A stretch of 64,000 bases of DNA from an uncultured Lachnospiraceae bacterium (GCA_947625205.1 CANQNN010000002.1:186001-250000), one strand, 5' to 3'; shown: positions 9,434 to 19,412, counted from the stretch's first letter. The notes: generated by a model not told the origin, from the sequence alone. Made by a program: numbers and translations.

Positions 9434-10138
9434 ATGGTAAACAGAATTGATAACAATAATCCGTATGAATATCCCAGAACACAGAATGTCGATTCCGGCA
9501 ACAGAATCAATACGGAAGAAAAATTCAGTCTGGATTACGGAAACGGGACAAATCTTTCCGGCGAAAGCGCTAAAGAAAGTAACCGCAAAGACATATCTGA
9601 CCGGGAACAGGGGGACACTACGCTTCGCGATGGCGTCAGGCTGGAGCTGTCCGGACAGGGCCGTAAGGCGTATGACAGTGTAAAATCCCCCGGACATACG
9701 GACGGGCAGACCGGTGTAGAGCGATCCTCCTTATGGGATAGTCTGCGCGGTATCATGCGTTCCGTGGCGGACACTGTCAGGACGTTCCTGTACCGTCTTT
9801 GGTATGATACCCCGAAGGAGGAAGAGACGGATGTTCCGGAATCTTCTGCTTTCGTCTCTCCGGAGGCAGAGCAGCCGGCGGCTACCGCCGCTACCGCCGA
9901 GGAACTGGCGTTTCATATGCGCAGCGAGGAAGCGCGGATAGATAAAGAAATACAGCCGTATTTAAAGAGCGGAGATCTGCCGCGGGTGGTGAGCCTGCTC
10001 ACGGATAATGGCAGAAGGACCGTGGCGCATAATTCTACGCTTCTGACCTACTATGACCGAAACGGTAATGTGATCGAGCCGGACGCTTCCGACCGGGAAC
10101 GGATCCTGCACGGAGACAGAAACGTAAAACGGTTATAA
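9434..10138 (+). CDS. Unknown protein coupled to leuD
   Basis: 234 residues, not recognised. The N-terminal 100 residues are polar and Asn/Ser/Asp rich, containing DGVRLELSGQGRKAYDS, which resembles the short amphipathic elements seen in flagellar or anti-sigma type proteins, but similarity is too weak to assign. A short hydrophobic-aromatic segment (TVRTFLYRLWYD) follows near residue 115. The last 70 residues look like a folded helical domain (EEARIDKEIQPYLKSGD ... LLTYYDRNGN). There is no signal peptide. It starts three bases after the leuD stop, so translation is probably coupled. Its 3' end overlaps the convergent GGDEF gene by six bases. Confidence 0.7.
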   Translation: MVNRIDNNNPYEYPRTQNVDSGNRINTEEKFSLDYGNGTNLSGESAKESNRKDISDREQGDTTLRDGVRLELSGQGRKAYDSVKSPGHTDGQTGVERSSLWDSLRGIMRSVADTVRTFLYRLWYDTPKEEETDVPESSAFVSPEAEQPAATAATAEELAFHMRSEEARIDKEIQPYLKSGDLPRVVSLLTDNGRRTVAHNSTLLTYYDRNGNVIEPDASDRERILHGDRNVKRL

Positions 10139-11218
10139 AACGACTTTGTTTTTTCCGGTTCTCTTGCCGCGATACAGATTATAATCGGCTGTGTTGATCG
10201 TATCTTCTATGGAAACGCCGCTTTTATGAGCGGCGATGCCTATTGTGACAGAGCAGCGGATCAGTTTTTCACCGCATATAAAAATATGATTGGCGATACT
10301 GCGGCGTATTTTTTCCATTACTGTGTGAGTTTGATCTGCACTTACATTGCTTAAGATCAGAATTTCTTCGCCGCCCCAGCGACAGACATATCCAAGACCC
10401 TCTGTCTGCTGTTTCATGATCGCGGCAATATCCTTTAAAACAGTGTCTCCCGCATCGTGTCCGTAAGTATCGTTTACCTTTTTGAAATCATCTATATCAC
10501 ACATGGCAAGATAGAACTCTGTGCCTGATTCGGCTGCATGGTCCAGAAATACCTGCATACTCCTGCGATTGTACAGACCGGTGAGAGGATCGATGTTGGC
10601 AAGCCGCTCCAGCAATTCGTTCTGAACGTGCAGTTTATTGGCGGATATATGAATTTCCAGTAAAAAGATCAGAGAGAAGACGATCATGAAGATACAGGTG
10701 CTTATGGCGTTGAACATATAAACGAAGAATGAAAATAACGGTGAGAGGGACAAGCTGTATACCGGCGGTCTGAACAGAATGATCATCCGACATCCGGCGA
10801 AGGCAAGAAAAGCGATAAAGCCAAGCAGTGTTGCAACGGCATATTTTTTTCTGCCTTCCACAAGGTTGTTGCACATATAGTAACAAAACGGGATCAGCGC
10901 CAGTATATACATGGTAAAACCGTACTGCCATCCGATACATACCGCCGCCGCAAGGGAATGGAGCAGTATTTCAATGTAGGTTGTAAGGAAAACGTAAAAA
11001 AGCTGGCTGGGCTTGCGCAGCATCAGCCCGCATGTCACATAGGTCAACACGCTGAAAACATTAAAGATGACCATAGGCAGCACATGCAGATAAAGAAACA
11101 GAAAAAGAAACAGTGTATGCACTACACCGATCGAATATATCATCAGGGGAAACTTATGATCAGATAAAAATAATACGAAGCGGACGATACGCGCTTCCTG
11201 CGCCGTTGCTTTTTTCAT
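10133..11218 (-). CDS. Membrane diguanylate cyclase (GGDEF)
   Basis: 361 residues. About six hydrophobic segments occupy residues 15-190, then a linker helix leads into a GGDEF domain (about 205-360) with DPLTGLYNRRS, a metal-binding CDIDDFKKVND, NDTYGHDAGD and the active-site loop RWGGEEI. It probably makes cyclic di-GMP from GTP at the membrane; GGEE is an accepted variant of GGDE. The inhibitory I-site RxxD that usually lies five residues upstream of the loop reads EGLG here, so product feedback through that site is unlikely. The sensor part has no recognised domain. It is monocistronic on the minus strand. Confidence 0.88.
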   Translation of the reverse strand: MKKATAQEARIVRFVLFLSDHKFPLMIYSIGVVHTLFLFLFLYLHVLPMVIFNVFSVLTYVTCGLMLRKPSQLFYVFLTTYIEILLHSLAAAVCIGWQYGFTMYILALIPFCYYMCNNLVEGRKKYAVATLLGFIAFLAFAGCRMIILFRPPVYSLSLSPLFSFFVYMFNAISTCIFMIVFSLIFLLEIHISANKLHVQNELLERLANIDPLTGLYNRRSMQVFLDHAAESGTEFYLAMCDIDDFKKVNDTYGHDAGDTVLKDIAAIMKQQTEGLGYVCRWGGEEILILSNVSADQTHTVMEKIRRSIANHIFICGEKLIRCSVTIGIAAHKSGVSIEDTINTADYNLYRGKRTGKNKVVL

Positions 11219-11415
11219 GATAAATCCAAATCCTTCTTAACTGTGTAATGATAAGCAGGCGGCGTTTTGCAGATGCATGAGTAAAATGCAGGACCGCCTG
11301 TTTACGGAGTTGATTATATAACATATTTTATGCAATGTAAATTATAATTCCTTATGCTGTTTGCTGTATTTCTGCAAATGTATAAGATGAAAAACCGGAT
11401 AAACGGGAGATATAT
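11219..11415. other. Intergenic region between divergent genes
   Basis: About 200 A+T-rich bases between the divergent GGDEF gene and the next plus-strand gene. It holds an imperfect inverted repeat CAGGCGG / CCGCCTG (about 11256-11310) with inner complementary TTTTGCA/TGCA parts. No terminator T-run and no c-di-GMP riboswitch core could be recognised. Confidence 0.35.
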
Positions 11416-12162
11416 ATGGACAGGGAAGCTTTTGAACAGGCAAAATTGAGAGTCCTGCTCAAACAGAACGATCCACATGGGTTCGGGACGCTTAAGGAGA
11501 AGACGGTCCATGCGGTCATGAAGCTGTACTACGAGCCGGACGAAGATTACCACGAAGTGCCGATCGAGGGTTATATCGCGGATATTTATACCGGTGAGCG
11601 CATCATCGAGATACAGAACGGTAATTTCGGGAAATTGCGTCCCAAGCTGGAGGCGTTTCTTCCGTTATATCCCGTGACTGTGGTTTTACCGATCCCGCAT
11701 TATAAATGGGTCGTCTGGATGGATGAAAAATCCGGCGAATTGTCCGGGAAGCACAAATCGCCCATAACAGGCAGCGTATATCACGCCTTTCCGGAATTAT
11801 ACAAGATCAAACAGTATCTTGGGCATCCGAACCTGTCGTTTGCGTTTCCGTTGATCGACATCGACGAGTACAGGCTGCTCAACGGGTGGAGCAGGAACAG
11901 GAAAAGAGGTTCCAGCCGGTATGACAGGATGCCGCTCGCGCTGTACGATGAGGTCGTGATAGAGAGGGTGGAGGATTTTGCAAGTCTGGTCCCCTATGAG
12001 TTGGACGATGCATTTACCGTCAAAGAATTTGCGCGCGCCGTGGGCATCCGTAACGATCTTGCAAGCGTGACTCTGCCGCTGTTAGTGCACATGGGGATCC
12101 TTGTAAGACCGGGGAAACGAAACCGGGAATATCTGTACGAAGTCGCCGGACAGTACAGATAA
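11416..12162 (+). CDS. Unknown protein with possible PD-(D/E)XK-like core and C-terminal helical domain
   Basis: 248 residues, no assigned family. After an N-terminal helix, residues 45-80 read EGYIADIYTGERIIEIQNGNFGKL, a beta-hairpin with an Asp followed by E-I-Q, followed by VTVVLPIPHYKWVVW. This spacing resembles the D...ExK/Q core of PD-(D/E)XK nucleases such as the EIQ motif of CoiA-like proteins. The last 60 residues (FTVKEFARAVGI ... LLVHMGILVRPGKRNREYLYEV) look like a winged-helix domain. The start has GGGAG 7 bases upstream. No transposon features are near. Nuclease activity is only an inference from motif spacing. Confidence 0.65.
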   Translation: MDREAFEQAKLRVLLKQNDPHGFGTLKEKTVHAVMKLYYEPDEDYHEVPIEGYIADIYTGERIIEIQNGNFGKLRPKLEAFLPLYPVTVVLPIPHYKWVVWMDEKSGELSGKHKSPITGSVYHAFPELYKIKQYLGHPNLSFAFPLIDIDEYRLLNGWSRNRKRGSSRYDRMPLALYDEVVIERVEDFASLVPYELDDAFTVKEFARAVGIRNDLASVTLPLLVHMGILVRPGKRNREYLYEVAGQYR

Positions 12163-12169
12163 TTTAAGC

Positions 12170-12198
12170 TTGTTTCCGGACGTTTTGTCAGATATAAT
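12170..12198 (+). promoter_or_regulatory. Candidate promoter for the hybrid histidine kinase
   Basis: TATAAT (12193-12198) with a weak TTGTTT (12170-12175) 17 bases upstream, placed 60 bases before the kinase start. Confidence 0.4.
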
Positions 12199-12258
12199 AG
12201 AAAAGGTATATCAGTGTTTTAGTTATACTGGCATAATTATGGGATAAGAGGATATTGT

Positions 12259-14454
12259 ATGAATGCGATAGTTGTGCTTCACGGCGCAGGCATTATCATA
12301 GGCTTTATTCTGATGGCGCTTGTTTTCAGGGCGAAGCCGTCGGAACAACAGAAAATATTGTTCGCGGGATCGCTGTTTACGCTTTTAGATGTGATGGGAT
12401 ATTTCTATGAATTGCAGAGCCGGCAGCTTGAAGTGACCAGACTGGCGGTTAAAATAGAGTATCTTGGCACAACGATGGGACTCTTATGTTTTCTCATTTT
12501 TGTCTGTCTGTACAGTAACCATCAGCATAATAAAGGGCTCAGATTTATCAAGGGATTCTATGCCGTCAATAATGTTTTTATCCTGGTATTAGTGTTCACA
12601 ATGGATTATCACACGCTGTATTACAAGAGCATTGATTATTCCATAGAAGACGGTATATACCTGTGGGTATATGAGCCGGGTATTTTCTATTACTGGTGGA
12701 CTGTAAGCATTACCGTCATGGGTATCCTCATCGCACTGATCATGGTGCAGTCCGTTATGGATCATAAAGGGGAAAAGCGCCCCGAGCTGCGGCTTATTCT
12801 GGTGGCATCGCTTGTTCCCATAGTGATCTGGATCTTTCGCATGGCTGGGGTGTTTGGCAAATATGATTCCTATCCGCTGTCCATGCTGGTGGCGGAAATG
12901 TTTCTTGTTTTCGTTATGTTTCGTTACCGACTGTTTGACACGGTCAAAAGTGCGAAGGACAGGGTCGTCGATGAGATCAAGGAAGGGATCCTGGTGGCGG
13001 ATGAACTTGGCTCGATCGTTTACCACAACAAAGAGATCAATACGGTATTCCTGAATATTGATTGGAACGACAGGGACATGGTAGACGAGCAGGTGTTCCA
13101 TTTTATGGATCTGCATGCCGACGGCTTTATCATCAATGACAGATTTTACAAGTGGCAGAGCAACGAGATATTTGACGACAATCAGCGTAAAGCGGGTATC
13201 CTGTATCGTATTTTTGATATGACAGACAATTATCTGTACACCAAACAGCTGATTGAACTGAAGGAGGAGGCGGAGCGGGCAAACGAGGCGAAAAGCTCCT
13301 TCCTTGCAAGAATGTCGCACGAGATCAGGACCCCGATCAACGCAGTGCTGGGTATGAACGAAATGATCCTCAGGGAAGCAGATTCTGACAGCGTTAAAGA
13401 GTATGCGACCAACATACACAGCGCCGGCAAAGTTCTGCTGTCGATCATCAATGATATTCTGGATCTCTCCAAGATCGAATCAAGCAAGATGGAGATCATG
13501 GAGGCGGATTATAATTTAGGTAGCCTGCTGTTAGACATTGAAAATATGATTTCTCTGAGAGCGGAGGAGAAGAATCTTAATTTTAAGATCGTGACGGACG
13601 CCAGACTTCCCAAGGTGCTTTACGGTGATGAGAAACGTATCAAACAATGCATCACCAATCTGTTGACCAATTCGGTCAAGTATACAAAAGAAGGCTCTGT
13701 GACGCTTCAGGTCGATTTTGTAGACAATAAGGACGGTACGATCAATCTGTGGGTATCGGTATCTGATACGGGCATCGGTATCAAGGAAGACGAGCTGTAT
13801 ATGCTTTTCGATCCGTTTACAAGACTTGACCTGAATAGCAATAAGAACATAGAAGGCACGGGGCTGGGGCTGAGCATCACCAAGCGTCTGCTTGAGATGA
13901 TGGGCGGCAATCTTACAGTGGAAAGTCTGTATGGAAAGGGAAGCACATTCTCTTTTGTTATTCCTCAAAAGGTGACAGACGCCGAATGCCTGGGTGATTA
14001 TAAAACGGCGGTGGACGATGCGGATGCCGGCAAGGATAAGGACAGGAAGCAGTTTGTGGCGCCCAGGGCACGTATTCTGGCTGTCGATGATACCCGCGTA
14101 AATATCACGGTGGTAAAGGGACTGCTCAAGCGCCTTAAGGTACAGTTTGACTCCGCGTTAAGCGGACAGGAATGTCTTGATAAAGTGAAGGATAATCAAT
14201 ACGATATCATTCTTCTCGACCACATGATGCCTGAAATGGATGGGATCGAGACTTTACACCACATGCAGCGGATGGAAGAATATCAGAAGAATAAGCCTGT
14301 CGTGATAGCGCTGACGGCCAATGCGATCGTTGGGGCCAAGGAAGAGTATCTGCGGGAAGGTTTTTCGGATTACCTTTCCAAACCGATCGATTCGGCGCAG
14401 CTTGAAGAGATGATCCACAGATATCTTCCGGATGAGTTGATAGAATACATATAG
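12259..14454 (+). CDS. Hybrid sensor histidine kinase with 7TM input and receiver domain
   Basis: 731 residues. Seven hydrophobic segments in the first 225 residues resemble the 7TM input region found in some kinases. A PAS-like linker (about 235-330) follows; then HisKA (FLARMSHEIRTPINAVLGM, phospho-His near residue 354), HATPase (NLLTNSVKYT, DTGIGI, GTGLGLSI; about 450-575) and a C-terminal receiver (about 615-730) with acidic VDD, phospho-acceptor LLDHMMPEMDG, and ALTANAI ... YLSKPID. It should autophosphorylate and pass phosphate to its own receiver. No response regulator or Hpt protein is encoded next to it, so its output partner is unknown. Monocistronic. Confidence 0.92.
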   Translation: MNAIVVLHGAGIIIGFILMALVFRAKPSEQQKILFAGSLFTLLDVMGYFYELQSRQLEVTRLAVKIEYLGTTMGLLCFLIFVCLYSNHQHNKGLRFIKGFYAVNNVFILVLVFTMDYHTLYYKSIDYSIEDGIYLWVYEPGIFYYWWTVSITVMGILIALIMVQSVMDHKGEKRPELRLILVASLVPIVIWIFRMAGVFGKYDSYPLSMLVAEMFLVFVMFRYRLFDTVKSAKDRVVDEIKEGILVADELGSIVYHNKEINTVFLNIDWNDRDMVDEQVFHFMDLHADGFIINDRFYKWQSNEIFDDNQRKAGILYRIFDMTDNYLYTKQLIELKEEAERANEAKSSFLARMSHEIRTPINAVLGMNEMILREADSDSVKEYATNIHSAGKVLLSIINDILDLSKIESSKMEIMEADYNLGSLLLDIENMISLRAEEKNLNFKIVTDARLPKVLYGDEKRIKQCITNLLTNSVKYTKEGSVTLQVDFVDNKDGTINLWVSVSDTGIGIKEDELYMLFDPFTRLDLNSNKNIEGTGLGLSITKRLLEMMGGNLTVESLYGKGSTFSFVIPQKVTDAECLGDYKTAVDDADAGKDKDRKQFVAPRARILAVDDTRVNITVVKGLLKRLKVQFDSALSGQECLDKVKDNQYDIILLDHMMPEMDGIETLHHMQRMEEYQKNKPVVIALTANAIVGAKEEYLREGFSDYLSKPIDSAQLEEMIHRYLPDELIEYI

Positions 14455-14538
14455 TCTGTGCGCGTGATCCATATTATACATATAATCTATATCTATAGGT
14501 ATGATCTGCGCGGAGGCATATTGATACAGAGGTAAACT

Positions 14539-16470
14539 ATGGGAAAGACAAATTCAGAAAATATTTATGACGCTTCCAGCATTACTGTTCTGGAAGGGCT
14601 GGAGGCGGTGCGTGTAAGACCGGGTATGTATATCGGCAGCGTATCCACCAAGGGATTAAACCATTTGATCTACGAGATCATGGACAATGCCGTGGACGAG
14701 CACCTGGCCGGTTACTGTTCTACGATATGGGTGACGCTCGAGGCGGACGGTTCCGCTACCGTATCGGATAACGGGCGCGGGATCCCCGTTGGCATGCACG
14801 AGAAGGGGATCAGTGCGGAGAGGCTTGTCTTTACCACACTTCACGCGGGCGGCAAATTTGATAATGAGGCGTATAAGACGAGCGGCGGTCTGCACGGCGT
14901 CGGTTCGTCGGTGGTGAACGCTCTGTCTTCGCATCTGCACGTCACGGTAAAGACGGGCGGATTTATTTATGAGGACGACTACGAGCGCGGGATCCCGACA
15001 ATGGATCTGGAGAAGGGACTGCTCCCCGTGGTCGGCAGGACAAAAGAAACCGGAACGACCGTCAACTTTCTTCCGGACGATACCATATTTGACCGGACCC
15101 GGTTCAAAGAGGATGAGGTCAAGAGCAGACTTCACGAGACCGCTTACCTGAATCCTGCGCTGACCATCATTTATGAAGATAAAAGAGGCGGGGAGCCTGA
15201 ACGCATCGAATATCATGAGCCTGAGGGGATTGTGGGCTTTATCAAGGATATGAATAAGTCCAAGGAGACGATTCATGACGTGATCTATTACAAGGGCGAA
15301 GCCGAAGGGATCACCGTGGAGGTGGCTTTCCAGTATGTGAACGAGTTCCATGAAAATGTTCTGGGCTTTTGCAATAATATCTATAACGCCGAGGGCGGCA
15401 CACATCTGACCGGATTTAAGACAATGTTTACCAATGTGATCAACACCTATGCCAGAGGGTTGAATGTCTTGAAGGAAAAAGATGTCAACTTCACAGGCGC
15501 GGATGTTCGTAACGGTATGACGGCGGTAGTCTCTATCAAGCATCCTGACCCGCGGTTTGAGGGTCAGACCAAGACGAAGCTGGACAATCAGGATGCCGCG
15601 AAGATCGTGAGCAAGGTGACGGGAGACGAGATCGTAAGATATTTTGACCGCAATCTTGAGACGCTCAAAAGCATTATAGGGTGTGCGGAAAAAGCGGCCA
15701 AAATACGTAAGACGGAGGAAAAAGCCAAGACCAATCTGCTGACGAAGCAGAAGTTTTCTTTTGATTCCAACGGTAAGCTGGCAAACTGTGAGTCGAAGGA
15801 CGCTTCCAAGTGCGAGATCTTTATTGTGGAGGGCGATTCTGCCGGAGGCAGCGCGAAGATGGCGCGCAACCGTATGTACCAGGCGATCCTGCCGATCCGC
15901 GGTAAGATATTAAATGTGGAGAAGGCGAGTATAGACAAGATTTTGGCGAATGCCGAGATCAAAACGATGATCAATGCTTTCGGCTGCGGCTTTTCCGAAG
16001 GATACGGCAATGATTTCGATATCAGTAAGTTGCGTTACGACAAGATCATTATCATGGCTGATGCCGATGTGGACGGAGCGCATATCTCCAATCTGCTTCT
16101 GACGCTGTTTTATCGGTTTATGCCGGAACTGATCTATGAGGGACATATTTATATTGCCATGCCGCCTCTCTATAAGGCTATGCCGTCCAAGGGTGAGGAA
16201 GAATATCTGTACGACGACAAAGCGCTGGAGAAGTACCGTAAGAAGCATCACGGCCCTTTTACCCTGCAAAGATACAAAGGCCTGGGTGAGATGGATGCGC
16301 AGCAGCTTTGGGAGACGACGCTTGATCCCGATACCAGGATGCTTAAGCTGGTTGAGATAGAGGATGCCCGCATGGCGTCTGAGATGACAGAGCTTCTGAT
16401 GGGTACGGAGGTCCCGCCGCGTAAGGATTTCATCTACAGGCATGCACAGGATGCCGAGCTGGATATATAA
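14539..16470 (+). CDS. parE: DNA topoisomerase IV subunit B (GyrB/ParE family)
   Basis: 643 residues, the usual ParE length in Firmicutes. ATPase motifs: EIMDNAVDEHLAG, SDNGRGIPVG, GGLHGVGSSVVNALS. Transducer domain about 230-400. Toprim domain: FIVEGDSAGGSAK and the metal-binding IIMADADVDGAHI. C-terminal QRYKGLGEM ... DPDTRMLKL. GyrB and ParE are hard to tell apart by eye; ParE is preferred because the partner gene downstream encodes a GyrA/ParC protein lacking the GyrA box, and gyrB is normally beside recF and dnaN. It forms an operon with that subunit A gene, 27 bases apart. Confidence 0.85.
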   Translation: MGKTNSENIYDASSITVLEGLEAVRVRPGMYIGSVSTKGLNHLIYEIMDNAVDEHLAGYCSTIWVTLEADGSATVSDNGRGIPVGMHEKGISAERLVFTTLHAGGKFDNEAYKTSGGLHGVGSSVVNALSSHLHVTVKTGGFIYEDDYERGIPTMDLEKGLLPVVGRTKETGTTVNFLPDDTIFDRTRFKEDEVKSRLHETAYLNPALTIIYEDKRGGEPERIEYHEPEGIVGFIKDMNKSKETIHDVIYYKGEAEGITVEVAFQYVNEFHENVLGFCNNIYNAEGGTHLTGFKTMFTNVINTYARGLNVLKEKDVNFTGADVRNGMTAVVSIKHPDPRFEGQTKTKLDNQDAAKIVSKVTGDEIVRYFDRNLETLKSIIGCAEKAAKIRKTEEKAKTNLLTKQKFSFDSNGKLANCESKDASKCEIFIVEGDSAGGSAKMARNRMYQAILPIRGKILNVEKASIDKILANAEIKTMINAFGCGFSEGYGNDFDISKLRYDKIIIMADADVDGAHISNLLLTLFYRFMPELIYEGHIYIAMPPLYKAMPSKGEEEYLYDDKALEKYRKKHHGPFTLQRYKGLGEMDAQQLWETTLDPDTRMLKLVEIEDARMASEMTELLMGTEVPPRKDFIYRHAQDAELDI

Positions 16471-16497
16471 CATACTGGGAGGTTGTAAGATAGTTAC

Positions 16498-18744
16498 ATG
16501 GCTGCGATAAACGACAGGATCATTAAAACGGAATATTCCGAGGTAATGCAGAAATCTTTTATAGATTATGCCATGAGTGTCATTATTGCGAGGGCGCTGC
16601 CGGATGTGAGGGACGGGCTTAAACCCGTGCAGAGAAGAACGCTCTATGATATGTATGAGCTGGGAATACGCTACGACAGGCCGTACCGTAAATCGGCGCG
16701 TATCGTGGGCGACACGATGGGCAAATATCATCCCCACGGCGACAGCTCAATTTATGAGGCGCTCGTTGTGATGGCGCAGGATTTTAAGAAGGGGCTCCCC
16801 CTTATAGACGGGCACGGTAATTTCGGCAATATCGAGGGCGACGGCGCCGCCGCCATGCGTTATACGGAGGCAAGGCTTGAGAAGATCACGCAGGAGGCTT
16901 TTCTGGCGGATCTGGATAAAGATGTGGTTGATTTTATTCCCAACTTTGACGAGACGGAGAAGGAGCCCAGCGTGTTGCCGGTAAAGATACCGAATCTGCT
17001 CATCAACGGGTCGGAAGGCATTGCAGTCGGTATGGCGACCAGCATACCGCCGCATAACCTGGCGGAAGTGATAGATGCCACCAGGGCGTATATACTGGAT
17101 GAAAATATTACTACAAAAGAACTGATGCGCTATATAAAGGGACCCGATTTTCCGACAGGCGGCATCGTGATCAACGAAGATGAGCTCCCTGAGATCTACG
17201 AGACAGGCATGGGCAAGATCAAGCTGCGCGGCAAGGTGGAAGTGGAGAAAGCCAAAGGCGGCAGGACCAATCTGGTGATCACGGAGATCCCCTATACGAT
17301 GATCGGCGCCAATATCGGCAAATTTCTGCTGGACGTGGCGGCGCTGGCAGAGACAAAGAAGACACAGGACATCGTGGACATTACGAATCAGTCGTCCAAA
17401 GAGGGAATCCGCATCGTGATCGAGCTGAGAAAAGATGCGGATGTAGAGAACTTCAAAAATATGCTCTTTAAGAAGACCCGCCTGGAAGACACCTTCGGCG
17501 TCAATATGCTGGCCATCGTGGACGGCAGGCCGGAGACGATGGGCCTTAAACAGATCATACAGGAATGCGTTAAATTCCAGTATGAGGTTACTTCGAGAAA
17601 ATACAGCAATCTCTTGGAAAAGGAGCTGGAGCGCAGGGAGATACAGGAAGGACTTATTAAAGCATGCAACGTGATCGATCTGATCATCGAGATCCTGCGG
17701 GGCTCCAAGGATCGGGCAATGGCAAAAGCGTGTCTGGTCGAGGGTAAGATCGAAGGCATCAAATTTAAGTCCAAAGAGTCTAAGATCATGGCTGCGCAGC
17801 TCATGTTTACGGAAAAACAGGCAAACGCCATTCTGGATATGCGCCTATACAAGCTGATCGGTCTCGAAATAGAAGCCTTGATCAACGAGCATGAGGAGAC
17901 AATGGCCAATATCTACCGCTATGAGGATATTCTTGCGAGAAAAGATTCTATGGCGCAGGTTATCATCAACGAGCTGGATGAGATCAAGGAACAGTACAGG
18001 AAAGCAAGAAAAACCCGGATCACCACCGAGGAAGAAGCGGTCTATGTGGAGAAAAAGGTTGAAGAGATGGATATTGTCTTCCTGATGGACCGCTTCGGTT
18101 ATGCCAAGACGATCGATACCGCCACCTACGAGAGAAATAAGGAGGCGGCGGATAGCGAGAATAAATATGCTTTTGTGTGTAAAAATACGGGTAAGATATG
18201 TCTGTTTACCAATACAGGACAGCTGCACACGTTCAAAGTGATGGACCTTCCTATGGGAAAACTGCGGGATAAAGGCGTGCCGGTAGACAATATCAGCAAC
18301 TACGATTCTTCCAGGGAAAGTATCGTATTCGCCGCAAGCCAGAGCGACTTGAATCTTTGTCGTGTGATCTTCGCCACCAGACAGGCGATGCTTAAGGTAG
18401 TGGACGGGGGAGAGTTCGATGTGACGAAGAGAACGGTCGCGGCAACGAAGCTTCAGGACGGCGATGAAGTCATAAGCGTTGTGACGTTAAAGGAACAGCG
18501 CAACATTGTGCTGCAGTCGGCGGACGGCTATTTCCTGCGTTTCGCAGTGGAAGAAATACCTGAGAAAAAGAAAGGGGCCATCGGCGTGCGCGGCATGAAG
18601 CTGGGAGCAAAAGACAGTCTTGACGCGGTATATTATACAAGAAATGCAGTGGAACAGAGTATTGAGTACGGCGGAAGGGAGCTGGAACTGAATAAGATCA
18701 AGCTGGGCAGACGCGATGGCAAAGGAGTTAAGATCAGAGTATGA
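16498..18744 (+). CDS. parC: DNA topoisomerase IV subunit A (ParC)
   Basis: 748 residues. Winged-helix breakage-reunion domain with [15 protein letters not shown] (quinolone-resistance region with the wild-type-like Ser and Glu) and catalytic Tyr in [13 protein letters not shown]; coiled-coil tower; then a reduced beta-pinwheel C-terminal domain. The GyrA box (QRRGGKG) is absent and [10 protein letters not shown] occupies a similar place, favouring ParC, the decatenating enzyme. The start codon follows a GGGAGGTTG ribosome site. The stop overlaps the rsmD start as ATGA, so rsmD is translationally coupled. Confidence 0.88.
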   Translation: MAAINDRIIKTEYSEVMQKSFIDYAMSVIIARALPDVRDGLKPVQRRTLYDMYELGIRYDRPYRKSARIVGDTMGKYHPHGDSSIYEALVVMAQDFKKGLPLIDGHGNFGNIEGDGAAAMRYTEARLEKITQEAFLADLDKDVVDFIPNFDETEKEPSVLPVKIPNLLINGSEGIAVGMATSIPPHNLAEVIDATRAYILDENITTKELMRYIKGPDFPTGGIVINEDELPEIYETGMGKIKLRGKVEVEKAKGGRTNLVITEIPYTMIGANIGKFLLDVAALAETKKTQDIVDITNQSSKEGIRIVIELRKDADVENFKNMLFKKTRLEDTFGVNMLAIVDGRPETMGLKQIIQECVKFQYEVTSRKYSNLLEKELERREIQEGLIKACNVIDLIIEILRGSKDRAMAKACLVEGKIEGIKFKSKESKIMAAQLMFTEKQANAILDMRLYKLIGLEIEALINEHEETMANIYRYEDILARKDSMAQVIINELDEIKEQYRKARKTRITTEEEAVYVEKKVEEMDIVFLMDRFGYAKTIDTATYERNKEAADSENKYAFVCKNTGKICLFTNTGQLHTFKVMDLPMGKLRDKGVPVDNISNYDSSRESIVFAASQSDLNLCRVIFATRQAMLKVVDGGEFDVTKRTVAATKLQDGDEVISVVTLKEQRNIVLQSADGYFLRFAVEEIPEKKKGAIGVRGMKLGAKDSLDAVYYTRNAVEQSIEYGGRELELNKIKLGRRDGKGVKIRV

Positions 18745-19289
18745 GAGTCATAGCGGGTACTGCAAAAAGCCTGCGGTTAAAGACGCCGGCGGGCATGGCG
18801 ACCAGACCTACCACAGACAGGATCAAAGAGACACTTTTCAATATGCTGAGTCCCTGTATCCCCGGCGGTATATTTATCGATCTGTACAGCGGCAGCGGCG
18901 GTATCGGTATCGAAGCGCTGAGCCGCGGCGCAGAATATGCCTATTTTGTGGAGAACAATAAGGCCGCCCTCGAGTGCATTATGGAGAATCTTCGCTTTAC
19001 AGGATTCTCGGATCGCGCCACCGTCTTAAGACAGGATGTGCAGACAGCCTTGCGGAATATCAATGAGAAGGAAGCGGCTATTATTTTTATGGACCCGCCC
19101 TATGACCATGACAATGAACGGCGGGCGCTTGAGATCCTGAAGGATGCCCCCTATGTGACACGGCACACGCTGATCGTCATTGAGGCGTCGCTTGGCACTG
19201 ACTTTACATATCTTGCGAAGCTTGGTTTTATATTGGAGAAGGAAAAACGTTATAAGACCAATAAGCACGTGTTCTGCCGCAGAATATGA
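18741..19289 (+). CDS. rsmD: 16S rRNA (guanine-N2)-methyltransferase RsmD
   Basis: 182 residues. N-terminal [17 protein letters not shown] and RPTTDRIKETLFNML, SAM-binding FIDLYSGSGGIGIEALSRGA and catalytic MDPPYD are all diagnostic of RsmD, which methylates G966 of 16S rRNA during 30S assembly. It overlaps parC by four bases and is followed by coaD, the same rsmD-coaD order seen as ylbH-ylbI in Bacillus. Confidence 0.93.
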   Translation: MRVIAGTAKSLRLKTPAGMATRPTTDRIKETLFNMLSPCIPGGIFIDLYSGSGGIGIEALSRGAEYAYFVENNKAALECIMENLRFTGFSDRATVLRQDVQTALRNINEKEAAIIFMDPPYDHDNERRALEILKDAPYVTRHTLIVIEASLGTDFTYLAKLGFILEKEKRYKTNKHVFCRRI

Positions 19290-19345
19290 AAGACGGCTCG
19301 TGTATTAAGGGATTTGAAAAAATTTTAAAAATAGGTAGAGACATT

Positions 19346-19374
19346 TTGTAAAAAGTGATTTATGATGTTATAGA
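19346..19374 (+). promoter_or_regulatory. Candidate promoter for coaD
   Basis: TTGTAA (19346-19351), 17-base spacer, TATAGA (19369-19374) with extended TGT, in the A+T-rich 123-base rsmD-coaD gap. Confidence 0.5.
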
Positions 19375-19412
19375 ACCGCATTATAAATGAGGGAAGGGTA
19401 AAACGGTTACAT

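Noticed and set aside
11219-11415. Possible c-di-GMP riboswitch beside the GGDEF gene
   Set aside because: The conserved core of that class was not found; only an imperfect inverted repeat is present.
14539-18744. Calling the two topoisomerase genes gyrB and gyrA
   Set aside because: The subunit A C-terminus lacks the GyrA box, and the neighbourhood is not dnaA-dnaN-recF; parE and parC fit better, though not with full certainty.
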